From positions 1-45,497 of the forward strand of contig CADBSO010000063.1 in NCBI GenBank assembly GCA_902797395.1: a stretch of DNA of 45,497 nucleotides, read 5' to 3'. The stretch comes from an uncultured Spirochaetales bacterium. Lineage in GTDB: Bacteria; Spirochaetota; Spirochaetia; Sphaerochaetales; Sphaerochaetaceae. A program made the translations under genes and the position numbers. Each line of letters opens with the position of its first letter. Positions within the stretch are counted from its first letter, which is position 1. Positions 16,748 to 25,702 of the stretch are shown here, one piece after another. The notes beneath the pieces are model-generated. The model ran no database searches. It was not told where the DNA came from and was given only the letters and a program-made list of their open reading frames with translations.

Positions 16748-17764
16748 TCAGCGGCCGAGAATCTCATCAAGCCTGTATTTGGCATTCTCATCGCCTAAAG
16801 CCGCGGCCCTCTGATACCATTCGCCGGCCTTTATGAGATTCTGCGCGGTTCCTATGCCGTAATAATACATGCTCCCCAGATTGTACATTGCCTTGACATT
16901 GCCATGCTCGGCGGCTCTTTCCCACCATTCAGATGCCTTGTCATAATCCTTGGCAACGCCATTCCCGTCAACATGCATGCTTCCGAGGTTATACATCGCA
17001 TCGACATTACCGGCGTTCGCCGCCCTCTCGTACCATTTAGCCGCCTTAGCATAATCCTGAGCAACAGCCTCACCCTTATAATACATTCCAGCCAAATCCA
17101 TCATGGATCCAACATGACCGTATTCCGCTGCCAGAACAAACCACTTCACCGACTCAATCACATCTTTCCTAACGTTTTCGCCGAAGAAATAAGCGTTTCC
17201 GACATCATACAGGGCTTCCACGCCAGACGCCGAATACCAGCTGCCGTTCTTGCGGCTAGGCTCAATAACATGCCTGCCATTCTCAGATGACAAGGAAATC
17301 ACAACATCTCCGTCCTTGCACACGCTATGCGATACAACACGCTTTTCAGATGAATTTCCATCGCTCGCGCAAGAATAGGAAAAAACCGAATCGTCCGGAT
17401 TCTTGGGCTTGGCAGCCTTAACCATTATGACTATTTGTGATTTTCCGGTTGAAGCGGATCCGTCCTCATGCCTGCTGACCGAATCGGTTTTGGCATTGGA
17501 ATGCCTGATCGCAAACTTTCCACACGATGGAATGAAAACATATTCGCCGGGCTTCGCATCACGAGGAATCGGATCGCCTTGAGAATCGTATGCTATGAAA
17601 ACATCGTCATCCGTAACTCCACCGACTGAAAAGACCATAAAATCACACCATTCAGGACAAACAAGCACCGCTTCAAAATAGCCTAGCGATGCATTCCTGT
17701 TTTTCCTGCATGCAACGGTCACAATCGCCAGAAGCGAAATCAAGACAATCCAAGCCCTCCTCAT
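16748..17764 (-). CDS. Sel1-repeat lipoprotein with unique N-terminal domain
   Basis: This 338-residue protein has a signal peptide ending in a lipobox-like VTVAC (C19). The next 170 residues are a unique region with no family I recognise, rich in short beta-like stretches and containing several cysteines. From about residue 180 four Sel1 (TPR-like) repeats of 36 residues follow, with the pattern AM.NLGSMY..G.G...DY.KA..W.ERAA. Sel1 repeats form alpha-solenoid scaffolds for protein contacts. It lies 38 nt after the larger Sel1 gene and 17 nt before ccdA-trx, so the three probably form one operon. Function unknown. Confidence 0.78.
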   Translation of the reverse strand: MRRAWIVLISLLAIVTVACRKNRNASLGYFEAVLVCPEWCDFMVFSVGGVTDDDVFIAYDSQGDPIPRDAKPGEYVFIPSCGKFAIRHSNAKTDSVSRHEDGSASTGKSQIVIMVKAAKPKNPDDSVFSYSCASDGNSSEKRVVSHSVCKDGDVVISLSSENGRHVIEPSRKNGSWYSASGVEALYDVGNAYFFGENVRKDVIESVKWFVLAAEYGHVGSMMDLAGMYYKGEAVAQDYAKAAKWYERAANAGNVDAMYNLGSMHVDGNGVAKDYDKASEWWERAAEHGNVKAMYNLGSMYYYGIGTAQNLIKAGEWYQRAAALGDENAKYRLDEILGR

Positions 17765-17802
17765 ATGCTAATCATCCGGTCAAAACGAAAACTGCAATCA
17801 AA

Positions 17803-20307
17803 TCAGAATGCCGACACGATTCCGGAATTCCTGTCGGCGAATCCGTACTCGGACGCCTTAGCATGCCATTCGTCAGCTTTGCGCGCATCATCGACAATCC
17901 AACCCTGAACATGCATGACAGCCATATTATGCATTGCGTAAGCGTTGCCCATACTAGCAGACTTCTCAAACCACAATGCAGCCTCATTGCAATCATCATC
18001 CACACCGAAACCGTTATAATACATATACCCCAGATTATTCATGGCGTTCGTATCTCCAGCTGCGGCAGCCTTCCTGAAGCATGAAATGGCGGAATAGTAA
18101 TCACGATGGAATCCAGTTCCGGAGCAATACATCATCCCTATGGCGTTCGTGGAAGACTCATCGCCTGCATCCGATGCTTTGATAAGCCAAGTCATGGCCA
18201 TGCTTATATCACGAGGCACTCCCTTGCCTTCATAATACAACCTGCCTATCTGACCCATTGCCTTCGCATTGTCCAATCCTGCGGACATCTGATACCAATT
18301 CATAGCGGCATCGTAATCCTTTTCAACTCCGTATCCAAAGCGGTACATCGATCCAATCTCGCGCATTGCATCAGCATCGCCAAGCTTAGCGGCCTTGTCG
18401 AACCACTCCATGGCCTTGCTGTAATCCTTCGCAACACCCATGCCAGACCCATACAACATTCCAATATTGAACATTGCAGCGGCATTCTCCAAGCCGGCAG
18501 CCTTTTCGAACCACTCCATGGCCTTAGCATAGTCCTGTGACAGTCCCTTGCCCTCGAAATGCAACCTGCCTATGTTGTTCATAGCGGAAGAATTTCCAGC
18601 ATCAGCGGCTTTGCCATACCACTCCAACGCATTCTGCAAATCCAAATCAACGCCTTCGCCGAACTCAAACATCCAACCAAGCGCATTCATCGCTTCGGCG
18701 GCTCCCTCGCCCTTCATATCAACAGCCTTCATATACCACGAAAGCGCCTGAGAATAATCTTTAGGAACGCCATCGCCATCATAGTATATCCTTCCGATAC
18801 GATATGTCGCATTCGAATCTCCGGCTTCGGAAGCATTGCCATACCAAACAAGCGCTTCGGAATAGTCCTTCATGAAACCAATTCCATCCTTGAACATATG
18901 CGCTATGTTATTCATAGCATCAACGCTTCCGGCTACAGCAGCCCGCTTATACCATGCAAGCGCCTTATCACAATCACGCCAAATGCCTTCATCATTCTCA
19001 AACATATATCCGATCTGATTCATAGCCGCCGGATCGCCAAGATCCGCAGCCTTCACAAACCATTCGTATGCTGTGCTGCAATCCTTCGGAACGCCATGAC
19101 CGAACTCATACAGTTTTCCGATGTTTATCATTCCGGTGGTGTCATCTTTTCCAGCCGCCCTAAGATACCAATCATACGCCTCGGAATAATTTTTGCTAAC
19201 ACCCTCTCCGTTCTCAAACATCCTTCCGATATCATTCATAGCCACCACATCACCAGACTGAGCTATCTTGCGGAACCAGACAAGAGCCTCGGAATAATCC
19301 TTTTCAACGCCCTTGCCATTGTAATACATGAGACCGATTCTCTTCATGGCATCGGATATGCCCTCAGCAGCTGCCTTGCGATACCAGTCCAAAGCCGCAA
19401 CATAATCCTGATTCACACCCTCGCCTTTTTCCAGCATGCTGCCGACCACATACATGGCTTTCGGATTCCACTTATCAGCTGACATGAAAAACCAATCATA
19501 CGCCTTTTCGCAATCCTTAGGCGCTCCTTCGCCATAATAATACATCTCCGCAATATCGAACATGGCTTCGGAAAGTCCGGCATCCGCAGCCCTGCGCAGC
19601 CAAACCATCGCCTCAGCATAATCCTGCTTGACGCCCTGGCCGAGTCTGTACATCTCTCCGAGCGCACGCATTGATTCCGGATCACCGCCCTCAGCGCCTT
19701 TTCTGAACCATGAAACGGCCTTTGAGGTATCCTGGGAAACCACTTCGCCATTGAGATACGCATTGCCTATGACGCCCATCGCCTCAGGGACCTCCAAAGC
19801 AGCAGCCTTCTCAAACCACTCCATTGCTTTCGAATGATCCTTTCCGACCCCTTCGCCGCGCTGGTACATCAAAGCGACCCTGCTCATCGCAGATGGTACT
19901 CCGGCATTGGCGGCAGCCAAAAACCATTTGAACGCCTCAGGCCGGTTCCTTGCCACGCCATCCCCATCGTATAGCATTTCCGCAGCCATGTTCATGGCCT
20001 CCGGAATTCCAGCTTGAGCAGCCTGTCTGGCCCAATGCAGAGCCTCGGCATGATCTCTCTCAACGCCTACTCCGTCGTAGTACATATGCGAAATGTCATT
20101 CATAGCAAGAGCATAGCCCTTCTTGGCCGATTTGAGATACATCTCAAGAGCCTTGTCATAATCCTGTTCGACGCCTATGCCTGCATAATGCTTCCTTCCT
20201 ATCTCATAAAGAACATCCGCATCATAATCCCTTTCACAAGATACGAGCGCAAGCAAAACGATTGCGGCAAAAATGAAAACCGCCATAAGTTTTTTTCTGA
20301 GTGCCAT
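17803..20307 (-). CDS. Large Sel1-repeat lipoprotein (22 repeats)
   Basis: This 834-residue protein has a lysine-rich N-terminus, a hydrophobic signal segment and lipobox LVSC (C24), so it should be a membrane-anchored lipoprotein. The mature part is almost wholly 22 consecutive Sel1 units of 36 residues, with one 3-residue insertion (GEG, unit 14). Each shows AM..IG.MY..G.GV..DY..A..W..KAA. The result is a long curved alpha-solenoid suited to scaffolding in the periplasm or at the cell envelope. No catalytic domain is visible. No Shine-Dalgarno precedes the ATG, and the promoter lies only 9 nt away, overlapped by a palindrome. The repeat array should be prone to copy-number change. Confidence 0.85.
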   Translation of the reverse strand: MALRKKLMAVFIFAAIVLLALVSCERDYDADVLYEIGRKHYAGIGVEQDYDKALEMYLKSAKKGYALAMNDISHMYYDGVGVERDHAEALHWARQAAQAGIPEAMNMAAEMLYDGDGVARNRPEAFKWFLAAANAGVPSAMSRVALMYQRGEGVGKDHSKAMEWFEKAAALEVPEAMGVIGNAYLNGEVVSQDTSKAVSWFRKGAEGGDPESMRALGEMYRLGQGVKQDYAEAMVWLRRAADAGLSEAMFDIAEMYYYGEGAPKDCEKAYDWFFMSADKWNPKAMYVVGSMLEKGEGVNQDYVAALDWYRKAAAEGISDAMKRIGLMYYNGKGVEKDYSEALVWFRKIAQSGDVVAMNDIGRMFENGEGVSKNYSEAYDWYLRAAGKDDTTGMINIGKLYEFGHGVPKDCSTAYEWFVKAADLGDPAAMNQIGYMFENDEGIWRDCDKALAWYKRAAVAGSVDAMNNIAHMFKDGIGFMKDYSEALVWYGNASEAGDSNATYRIGRIYYDGDGVPKDYSQALSWYMKAVDMKGEGAAEAMNALGWMFEFGEGVDLDLQNALEWYGKAADAGNSSAMNNIGRLHFEGKGLSQDYAKAMEWFEKAAGLENAAAMFNIGMLYGSGMGVAKDYSKAMEWFDKAAKLGDADAMREIGSMYRFGYGVEKDYDAAMNWYQMSAGLDNAKAMGQIGRLYYEGKGVPRDISMAMTWLIKASDAGDESSTNAIGMMYCSGTGFHRDYYSAISCFRKAAAAGDTNAMNNLGYMYYNGFGVDDDCNEAALWFEKSASMGNAYAMHNMAVMHVQGWIVDDARKADEWHAKASEYGFADRNSGIVSAF

Positions 20308-20310
20308 AGT

Positions 20311-20329
20311 GTTGTAATTTTATTACAAC
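20311..20329. promoter_or_regulatory. Perfect palindrome over the -10 of the Sel1 lipoprotein operon
   Basis: GTTGTAAT-TTT-ATTACAAC has two perfect 8-bp arms. It overlaps the -10 hexamer and ends 4 nt before the ATG at 20305-20307, the right place for a repressor operator. I cannot name the regulator family. Confidence 0.6.
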
Positions 20330-20345
20330 GCCAAACTATTTGCAA
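20317..20345 (-). promoter_or_regulatory. Promoter of the large Sel1 lipoprotein gene
   Basis: On the minus strand TTGCAA (20340-20345), a 17-nt spacer and TAAAAT (20317-20322) end 9 nt before the ATG. The expected transcription start is about 3 nt before the ATG, giving a nearly leaderless mRNA. Confidence 0.55.
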
Positions 20346-20366
20346 ATGAACATGTCATGGAAGCGA

Positions 20367-20395
20367 TTGCGAATTATTCGTTTTTTTTGTAAAAT
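20367..20395 (+). promoter_or_regulatory. Promoter of the permease gene
   Basis: TTGCGA (20367-20372), a 17-nt spacer and TAAAAT (20390-20395) stand 36 nt before the permease ATG, divergent from the Sel1 promoter. Confidence 0.45.
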
Positions 20396-20431
20396 CACAT
20401 ATGCGGTTTTCTCCGCTCCACACATCATATC

Positions 20432-21580
20432 ATGAAAACAGCAATAGCCTATTTAAAAAAGAACCTGATGCTCGCATTATCGCTCACCGCAGCCCTCGTA
20501 TCGTTTGCAATAACCCCGCCTTCCGAAAAGACGCTGCAGAACATAGACTGGAGAACCCTCGCATCACTGATGATGATGCTTTGCGTTCTGCAAGGATTCA
20601 AGAAAGAGAAGGTATTCGATCCCATCATCCGGTCTTGCGGAAAACTGAAGTCAACCTCCGCCGTAATGTTCTTCGTGGTATTCGGCGTGTTCTTCATCTC
20701 AATGCTCGTCACGAACGACGTATCGCTTCTGATATTCGTTCCCCTCACTATATCGATATTCCGCTCATCCGGCGACGAAAGCCTCATAGTTCCGACTATA
20801 ACGCTGGAGAACATCGCTGCGATCCGAGGGTCCCTGCTCTCTCCGTTCGGAAGTCCGCAGAACCTTTTCATATTCGGAAAAAGCGATATAAGCGCCATCG
20901 ATTTCATGATTGGAATGTCTCCTCTTTGCATACTATCGGGAATTCTGCTTGCCATATTCATACTCGTTATCAAACGCAAAATACCCGGAAAAGCCTCCGA
21001 CAAGGCAATCACAAGCGATATCAAGGGCAATTCGCATTGGAGCTGGCGTCAAACAGTATATGTCATCCTCATGGCTGCAGTGATACTCTCAATAGTCAGC
21101 AGAACGAAATATTGGCATTATGTTCTAGCATTCATCATCATCTCAATCCTGATAATGAATATGAGAACCATTATCGAAATCGATTGGACGCTTCTGGCCA
21201 CGTTCCTATGCTTTTTCGTTTTCTCATCTTCGATAGCCGCCAACAAAACCCTAGCGGATTTCCTTGGCAGAACCGTAAGCGGAAACGAATACTGGTGGTC
21301 AATAGGCTTGAGTCAAATAGTATCAAACGTGCCAGCGGCGATAATACTGCATCCGTTCTCGAAAAACATCGCAAGATTGATATACGGGTTGGATAGCGCC
21401 GGATTGGTATCAATAATCGGATCGCTCGCTTCAGTGATAAATTACAGGCTATATGTAGCGGAATATCCGAACGGGGGAAAGGAATTCTTCAAGAAATTCA
21501 CTGCAATAAGCCTGCTGTTCTTTGCCATTGTCGTAGTGCCGGGATATCTTCTAAGCGCAAGCGATTTCTTCAACCGCTGA
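20432..21580 (+). CDS. Ion-transporter-superfamily permease (ArsB/SLC13/citrate-like)
   Basis: This 382-residue protein has about ten hydrophobic segments and pairs of re-entrant-type motifs, notably MLVTNDVSLLIFVPLT with TND and SQIVSNVPAAIIL with SNVP near the C-terminus. This two-fold arrangement is typical of the ArsB/NhaD/SLC13 (IT) superfamily, which moves anions, dicarboxylates or arsenite across the inner membrane. Substrate cannot be read from sequence; no ars genes are nearby. No ribosome site precedes the ATG. Its TGA stop directly abuts the stop of the convergent phosphoesterase gene with no base between them. Confidence 0.75.
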   Translation: MKTAIAYLKKNLMLALSLTAALVSFAITPPSEKTLQNIDWRTLASLMMMLCVLQGFKKEKVFDPIIRSCGKLKSTSAVMFFVVFGVFFISMLVTNDVSLLIFVPLTISIFRSSGDESLIVPTITLENIAAIRGSLLSPFGSPQNLFIFGKSDISAIDFMIGMSPLCILSGILLAIFILVIKRKIPGKASDKAITSDIKGNSHWSWRQTVYVILMAAVILSIVSRTKYWHYVLAFIIISILIMNMRTIIEIDWTLLATFLCFFVFSSSIAANKTLADFLGRTVSGNEYWWSIGLSQIVSNVPAAIILHPFSKNIARLIYGLDSAGLVSIIGSLASVINYRLYVAEYPNGGKEFFKKFTAISLLFFAIVVVPGYLLSASDFFNR

Positions 21581-22141
21581 TCAGACGAGCCATTTGTCAT
21601 TCGAGGCAATCACACCGCTATTCTCGAGCGACATTATGGAAACCACATTATCCTCAATCAATGCAAAGCTATGGGCGCTGCCGCCTTTGGGGATTGAAAC
21701 AGAGCCCGGATTAATGCATATGTTCTTTCCCGTATTGAAAAGCGAGATCTCAGGCACATGAAAATGCCCGTTCAAAAGCACATCACCCTGCGTCAGAAGC
21801 GGTGGATTCTCCTTATTGAACTTATCTCCATGCGTGGCATACAGCCTATGGCCATTGACATACATCGCCGCATATTCCGCCATAATCGGAAAATCAAGCA
21901 CGCACTGATCCACTTCACTATCGCAATTGCCCTTCACGCATAATATCCTGTTCTTGGACTTATTGAGAAGTTCAGCAGTTCTGGCGGGATCATATTCCTT
22001 TGGCAAGGCATTTCGAGGACCGTGATACAGCAGATCCCCGAGCAGCAGCATGACATCCGGATTCTCCGCTTCCGCTCTCTCCAAAAGCTTCTCAGTCCAA
22101 AACGCCGATCCGTGAATATCCGAAGCAATCAAAATCCTCAT
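21581..22141 (-). CDS. yfcE: YfcE/MJ0936-type metallophosphodiesterase
   Basis: This 186-residue calcineurin-like phosphoesterase shows all metal-ligand blocks in order: SDIHGS, LLGDLLYHGP, KGNCDSEVD, ATHGDKF and NGHFHVPE. Members cleave phosphodiester bonds in vitro; the physiological substrate is generally unknown. A strong ribosome site (AGGAGGAG) precedes the ATG. It lies 35 nt after rdgB and ends the leftward rimP-nusA-infB-rdgB series. Confidence 0.88.
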   Translation of the reverse strand: MRILIASDIHGSAFWTEKLLERAEAENPDVMLLLGDLLYHGPRNALPKEYDPARTAELLNKSKNRILCVKGNCDSEVDQCVLDFPIMAEYAAMYVNGHRLYATHGDKFNKENPPLLTQGDVLLNGHFHVPEISLFNTGKNICINPGSVSIPKGGSAHSFALIEDNVVSIMSLENSGVIASNDKWLV

Positions 22142-22176
22142 CGCTCAACTCCTCCTGCTGACGCTTTTAAGCGACA

Positions 22177-22788
22177 TCATATCAAATGCATATCCGAAAG
22201 CGCGGCAAGCATGCCCTTGACAGCGAGCGCCCTGTGCGAAATGCTGTTCTTCACATCTTTGGAAAGAACATTAAACGGCCTGTCAAAACCCTTTGGAATA
22301 AAAATCGGATCGTATCCGAAATCACGTTCCGTGCGGACAATCGCGCCCTCATCCGAAAGAATGGTCCCCTCACAGCGGGAAATCACCTGGCGCTTGATCT
22401 CCTTCCCTCCTGCGAAAAACGAAATGCACGACACGAACACCGCCCCGTTTCTTCCCGTCTCGGCAACCTTCCTTACGATTATCCTGTTTCTCTCATCCTG
22501 AGCGACCCCAGGCATGAAACGAGATGAAAACACTCCCGGCTTCCCATCAAACGCCTCGATTTCTATGCCGGAATCATCAGCAAAACAGACCTCATCCGAA
22601 ACGACGCCATCACGTTCTACGAACATATGATCCACCAACGCATCGAGCTTTATGAGGGAATTGCCCTCATACGTATCCTTGCTCTCTTCCGCATCAAGAT
22701 TGCCTACGACATAAAGATCGTGCGGCGACAGAAGCGCTCTGAACTCGTCAATCTTATGCTTGTTGGAAGTTGCCAAAACAAATCTCAT
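22177..22788 (-). CDS. rdgB: RdgB/HAM1-type dITP/XTP pyrophosphatase
   Basis: This 203-residue protein hydrolyses non-canonical purine nucleotides (ITP, dITP, XTP) to monophosphates, keeping them out of DNA and RNA. The N-terminal LATSNKHKIDEFRALL is the family signature, followed by VCFADDSGIEIEAFDGKPG with the metal-binding acidic residues, FGYDPIF, and SHRALA near the C-terminus. Length is normal. It begins 5 nt after infB ends, without a good ribosome site, so translation is probably coupled. Confidence 0.94.
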   Translation of the reverse strand: MRFVLATSNKHKIDEFRALLSPHDLYVVGNLDAEESKDTYEGNSLIKLDALVDHMFVERDGVVSDEVCFADDSGIEIEAFDGKPGVFSSRFMPGVAQDERNRIIVRKVAETGRNGAVFVSCISFFAGGKEIKRQVISRCEGTILSDEGAIVRTERDFGYDPIFIPKGFDRPFNVLSKDVKNSISHRALAVKGMLAALSDMHLI

Positions 22789-22793
22789 AAGAA

Positions 22794-25688
22794 TCAGATC
22801 ACCGCACCATCCGAAAAATCAAGGCTCTGCGCAACTTCAACAACCTCAACTGCCTCGAGTATATCACCAACCTGAAGATCCTGGAAGTTCTCAAGGCCCG
22901 CACCGCATTCGAAGCCCTCAAGAACATCCTTGACGTCATCCTTAAAGCGCTTCAACGAAGTAAGCTTGACCGGATTCTGGGAAATCTGTATGTTGTCGCG
23001 AATCACCCTCACATAGCTTTTCCTCGTTATCTTCCCGGAAACTACCATGCAACCAGCGACAATCCCCACCTTGGGAACCTTGAATATCTGTCTGACTTCA
23101 AGTTTTCCGATATCCATCTCCTTCTTTACCGGAGACAACTTGCCTTCCATAGCGCTCTTGATATCATCAATAATATCATAAATGACCGCATACTTCTTAA
23201 TTTCGATCTTCTCAGCCTCAGCCTTCGCTTGCGCCCTAGGAGTAGGCCTGACATTGAATGCTATTATCAGCGCGCCGCCTTCAACCGACGAAGCAAGATT
23301 TATATCATCCTCTATTATGGCACCAGCCTGCGATCTCAATATGACCGGCTTTATAAGCGGAGTCTCCAATTTCTGAATCGCAGCTGAAATCGCCTCGACA
23401 GAACCCTGCACATCACCTTTTATAATGATGTTGAACTCGGGTATGTCTCCCTTGCTGATCGTATCATATACATTATCAAGCGACACCCTCTTGAACGAAT
23501 TCAGCTGACCAAGCCTTTCAAGCTCCTGACGCTTGACCGATATGACCTTGGCGGTATGCTCGTCCTCAGTAACCTGAAACGGATCACCGGCCTTAGGCAC
23601 ATCACTCAGCCCCGTAATCTCAACCGGATCCGAAGGAAACGCCTGAGCAACCTTCTCGCCCTTGTCATTCGTCATCGTCTTAACATGGCCCTGATAGATT
23701 CCAACTACAAAATTATCGCCCTTGTTAAGAGTTCCCTCCTTGACAAGCACCGTCGCAACGACACCGCGACCCTGATCGATCTTAGCCTCAAGGATGGTTC
23801 CCGTAGCCCTAATCGTCGGATCGGCCTTCAAATCAAGCATCTCCGCCTGCACTATTATGGAATCAAGAAGATCGTCAATCCCTTCCCTTTTCTTAGCGGA
23901 TATCTTCACGAATTGCGTCTCACCACCCCATTCCTCGGGAATGAGATTATATTCTGAAAGCTGCTGCATCACCCTATCCGGATTCGCTTCAGGAAGATCA
24001 CACTTGTTGATCGCAACGATTATTGGCACCTTAGCGGCTTTCGCATGCTCTATGGCCTCCACCGTCTGCGGCATCACTCCATCATTAGCGGCTACAACCA
24101 AAACGACTATATCAGTTACCTTCGCACCTCTGGCTCTCATTGCGGAGAACGCGGCGTGACCCGGCGTGTCTATGAACACTATGTCGCTTCCCGTGCGCTT
24201 GTTGCTAACTTTATACGCACCTATATGCTGCGTGATTCCGCCGGCCTCTCCGGATACGACATCCGAAAGCCTTATGGCATCAAGAAGCTTGGTCTTACCA
24301 TGGTCAACATGCCCCATCACCGTTACAATCGGAGCCCTAGGTTGCATGTTCTCCTCGGATGAAGCAACATTCTCGATCAGTGTCTCCTGATACAAATCAA
24401 CAATATGCACCTCGCATCCGAACTCATTCGCGATTATGGTTGCAGTATCACTGTCTATCTGCTCGTTTATAGTAACCATGCTCCCCATTGATATCAGTTT
24501 CGATATTATATCACCGGCCTTGAGATTCATCTTCCTGGCAAGCTCACCCGGAGTGATATAGTTCATTATATCAATCTTCTTGGGAACGGTATCAAAATTT
24601 ATCTTCTTCTTTTTGGCTACATCAAATTCCCTCTCATCCTGAACCTTCTCGCCCCTGTAATTGCCTTTCTTCGAAGATGACGGACCTTTCCTCTTAGCTC
24701 CAGGCGAAGGCTGCGATATCTCAAACGCCTTATTCATGCTCGCGACTTTGAAAGGCGTTCTGCCAAAACCGCCTGACCCTTGAGACGAATTTCTCTGCTG
24801 TCCGAATCTCCCACGGCCATCAACTGACCTTCCACCGACAATGCCGGCCATCATGGAACGACCGCTAGTGCTCGTTCCAGCGGTCCTTATGGGAGGAAGA
24901 TTCTGGGAATCCTTGATTATAGTGAATCTTTTCCTCGCAGGAATCACAACTTCAGAGCTTAACGTCTGAATCGAAGAAGTCCTGGTTTTGACCGCTGCGG
25001 CTGCTGGGGCCGCAGACCCGGTTTTGACAGCAGGAGCGCTCGCAGCAGGAGAAACGGAAGAAGCGGATGCGCCGGATCTCTCATCACGAAAGATTTTCGG
25101 TCCGGTGAACCTCCCCGCGGAAGCGGCAATAACTTCTCCCGGCTGCTTAAGAAACTGCGGTTTTCCAGAACTGGAACCCTGCTTTTCGCTGTTGCCAGCA
25201 CTTGCGGCCGGAGATGATGCGGAACGCTCCGGCTGATCGGCAACAGAAGCAGGCGGAGCAGGCGGGACGGCAGAAGCTGCCGGAGCAACCGGAGCAACCG
25301 GAGCTGATGGAACAGGCGAAACGGGGCGACCGCTTACGATGCCCGCAGCGCCACGCGCAAGCTGATTCTGATTCGCACCTGCTGTTCCGGCGGTCTGCGC
25401 ATTACGAACCCCATCCGACTTCAACGACGAGGCGCTAGCCCGTTCTATGATCTTTGGCAAAGGAGGCAGAGATGACTTCCTGATTATGATCTTCGGAGAC
25501 TTTGGCGCTGCAGCCTTGTCATCCGACACAGACGCCGCAGACCCCTGATGTAGAGTCTCCTTAATGGAAGGAATTTCCCCATTGGCATTCAAGTTGCTCC
25601 TATTCCTCTTGATAACTCTGCTTTTGCTCGCAGTGCTGCTGACCGCACCATGCTCCTTTTCGGACATTCCATTGTTATTTTCAGCCAT
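22794..25688 (-). CDS. infB: Translation initiation factor IF-2
   Basis: This 964-residue GTPase places initiator tRNA on the 30S subunit. The first 350 or so residues are a low-complexity, Ala/Pro/Ser/Val-rich extension. Next is the IF2_N domain (ITPGELARKMNLKAGDIISKL), then the G domain with GHVDHGKTKLLDAI (G1), DTPGHAAFSAMRARG (G3) and NKCDLPEANPD (G4), then the beta-barrel and the C-terminal tRNA-binding domains. It lies 14 nt after nusA. The usual downstream genes rbfA and truB are absent; rdgB follows instead. Confidence 0.97.
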   Translation of the reverse strand: MAENNNGMSEKEHGAVSSTASKSRVIKRNRSNLNANGEIPSIKETLHQGSAASVSDDKAAAPKSPKIIIRKSSLPPLPKIIERASASSLKSDGVRNAQTAGTAGANQNQLARGAAGIVSGRPVSPVPSAPVAPVAPAASAVPPAPPASVADQPERSASSPAASAGNSEKQGSSSGKPQFLKQPGEVIAASAGRFTGPKIFRDERSGASASSVSPAASAPAVKTGSAAPAAAAVKTRTSSIQTLSSEVVIPARKRFTIIKDSQNLPPIRTAGTSTSGRSMMAGIVGGRSVDGRGRFGQQRNSSQGSGGFGRTPFKVASMNKAFEISQPSPGAKRKGPSSSKKGNYRGEKVQDEREFDVAKKKKINFDTVPKKIDIMNYITPGELARKMNLKAGDIISKLISMGSMVTINEQIDSDTATIIANEFGCEVHIVDLYQETLIENVASSEENMQPRAPIVTVMGHVDHGKTKLLDAIRLSDVVSGEAGGITQHIGAYKVSNKRTGSDIVFIDTPGHAAFSAMRARGAKVTDIVVLVVAANDGVMPQTVEAIEHAKAAKVPIIVAINKCDLPEANPDRVMQQLSEYNLIPEEWGGETQFVKISAKKREGIDDLLDSIIVQAEMLDLKADPTIRATGTILEAKIDQGRGVVATVLVKEGTLNKGDNFVVGIYQGHVKTMTNDKGEKVAQAFPSDPVEITGLSDVPKAGDPFQVTEDEHTAKVISVKRQELERLGQLNSFKRVSLDNVYDTISKGDIPEFNIIIKGDVQGSVEAISAAIQKLETPLIKPVILRSQAGAIIEDDINLASSVEGGALIIAFNVRPTPRAQAKAEAEKIEIKKYAVIYDIIDDIKSAMEGKLSPVKKEMDIGKLEVRQIFKVPKVGIVAGCMVVSGKITRKSYVRVIRDNIQISQNPVKLTSLKRFKDDVKDVLEGFECGAGLENFQDLQVGDILEAVEVVEVAQSLDFSDGAVI

Positions 25689-25702
25689 CGTATTCCGTCC
25701 CT

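Noticed and set aside
17803-20307. Regular about 108-bp DNA periodicity as a CRISPR or satellite array
   Set aside because: The period is explained by 36-residue Sel1 coding units that vary in sequence; there are no identical repeats with unique spacers.
20401-21396. Plus-strand frame of 331 codons overlapping the permease
   Set aside because: It is rich in Arg, His and Ser without hydrophobic periodicity and is a shadow of the permease gene in another frame.
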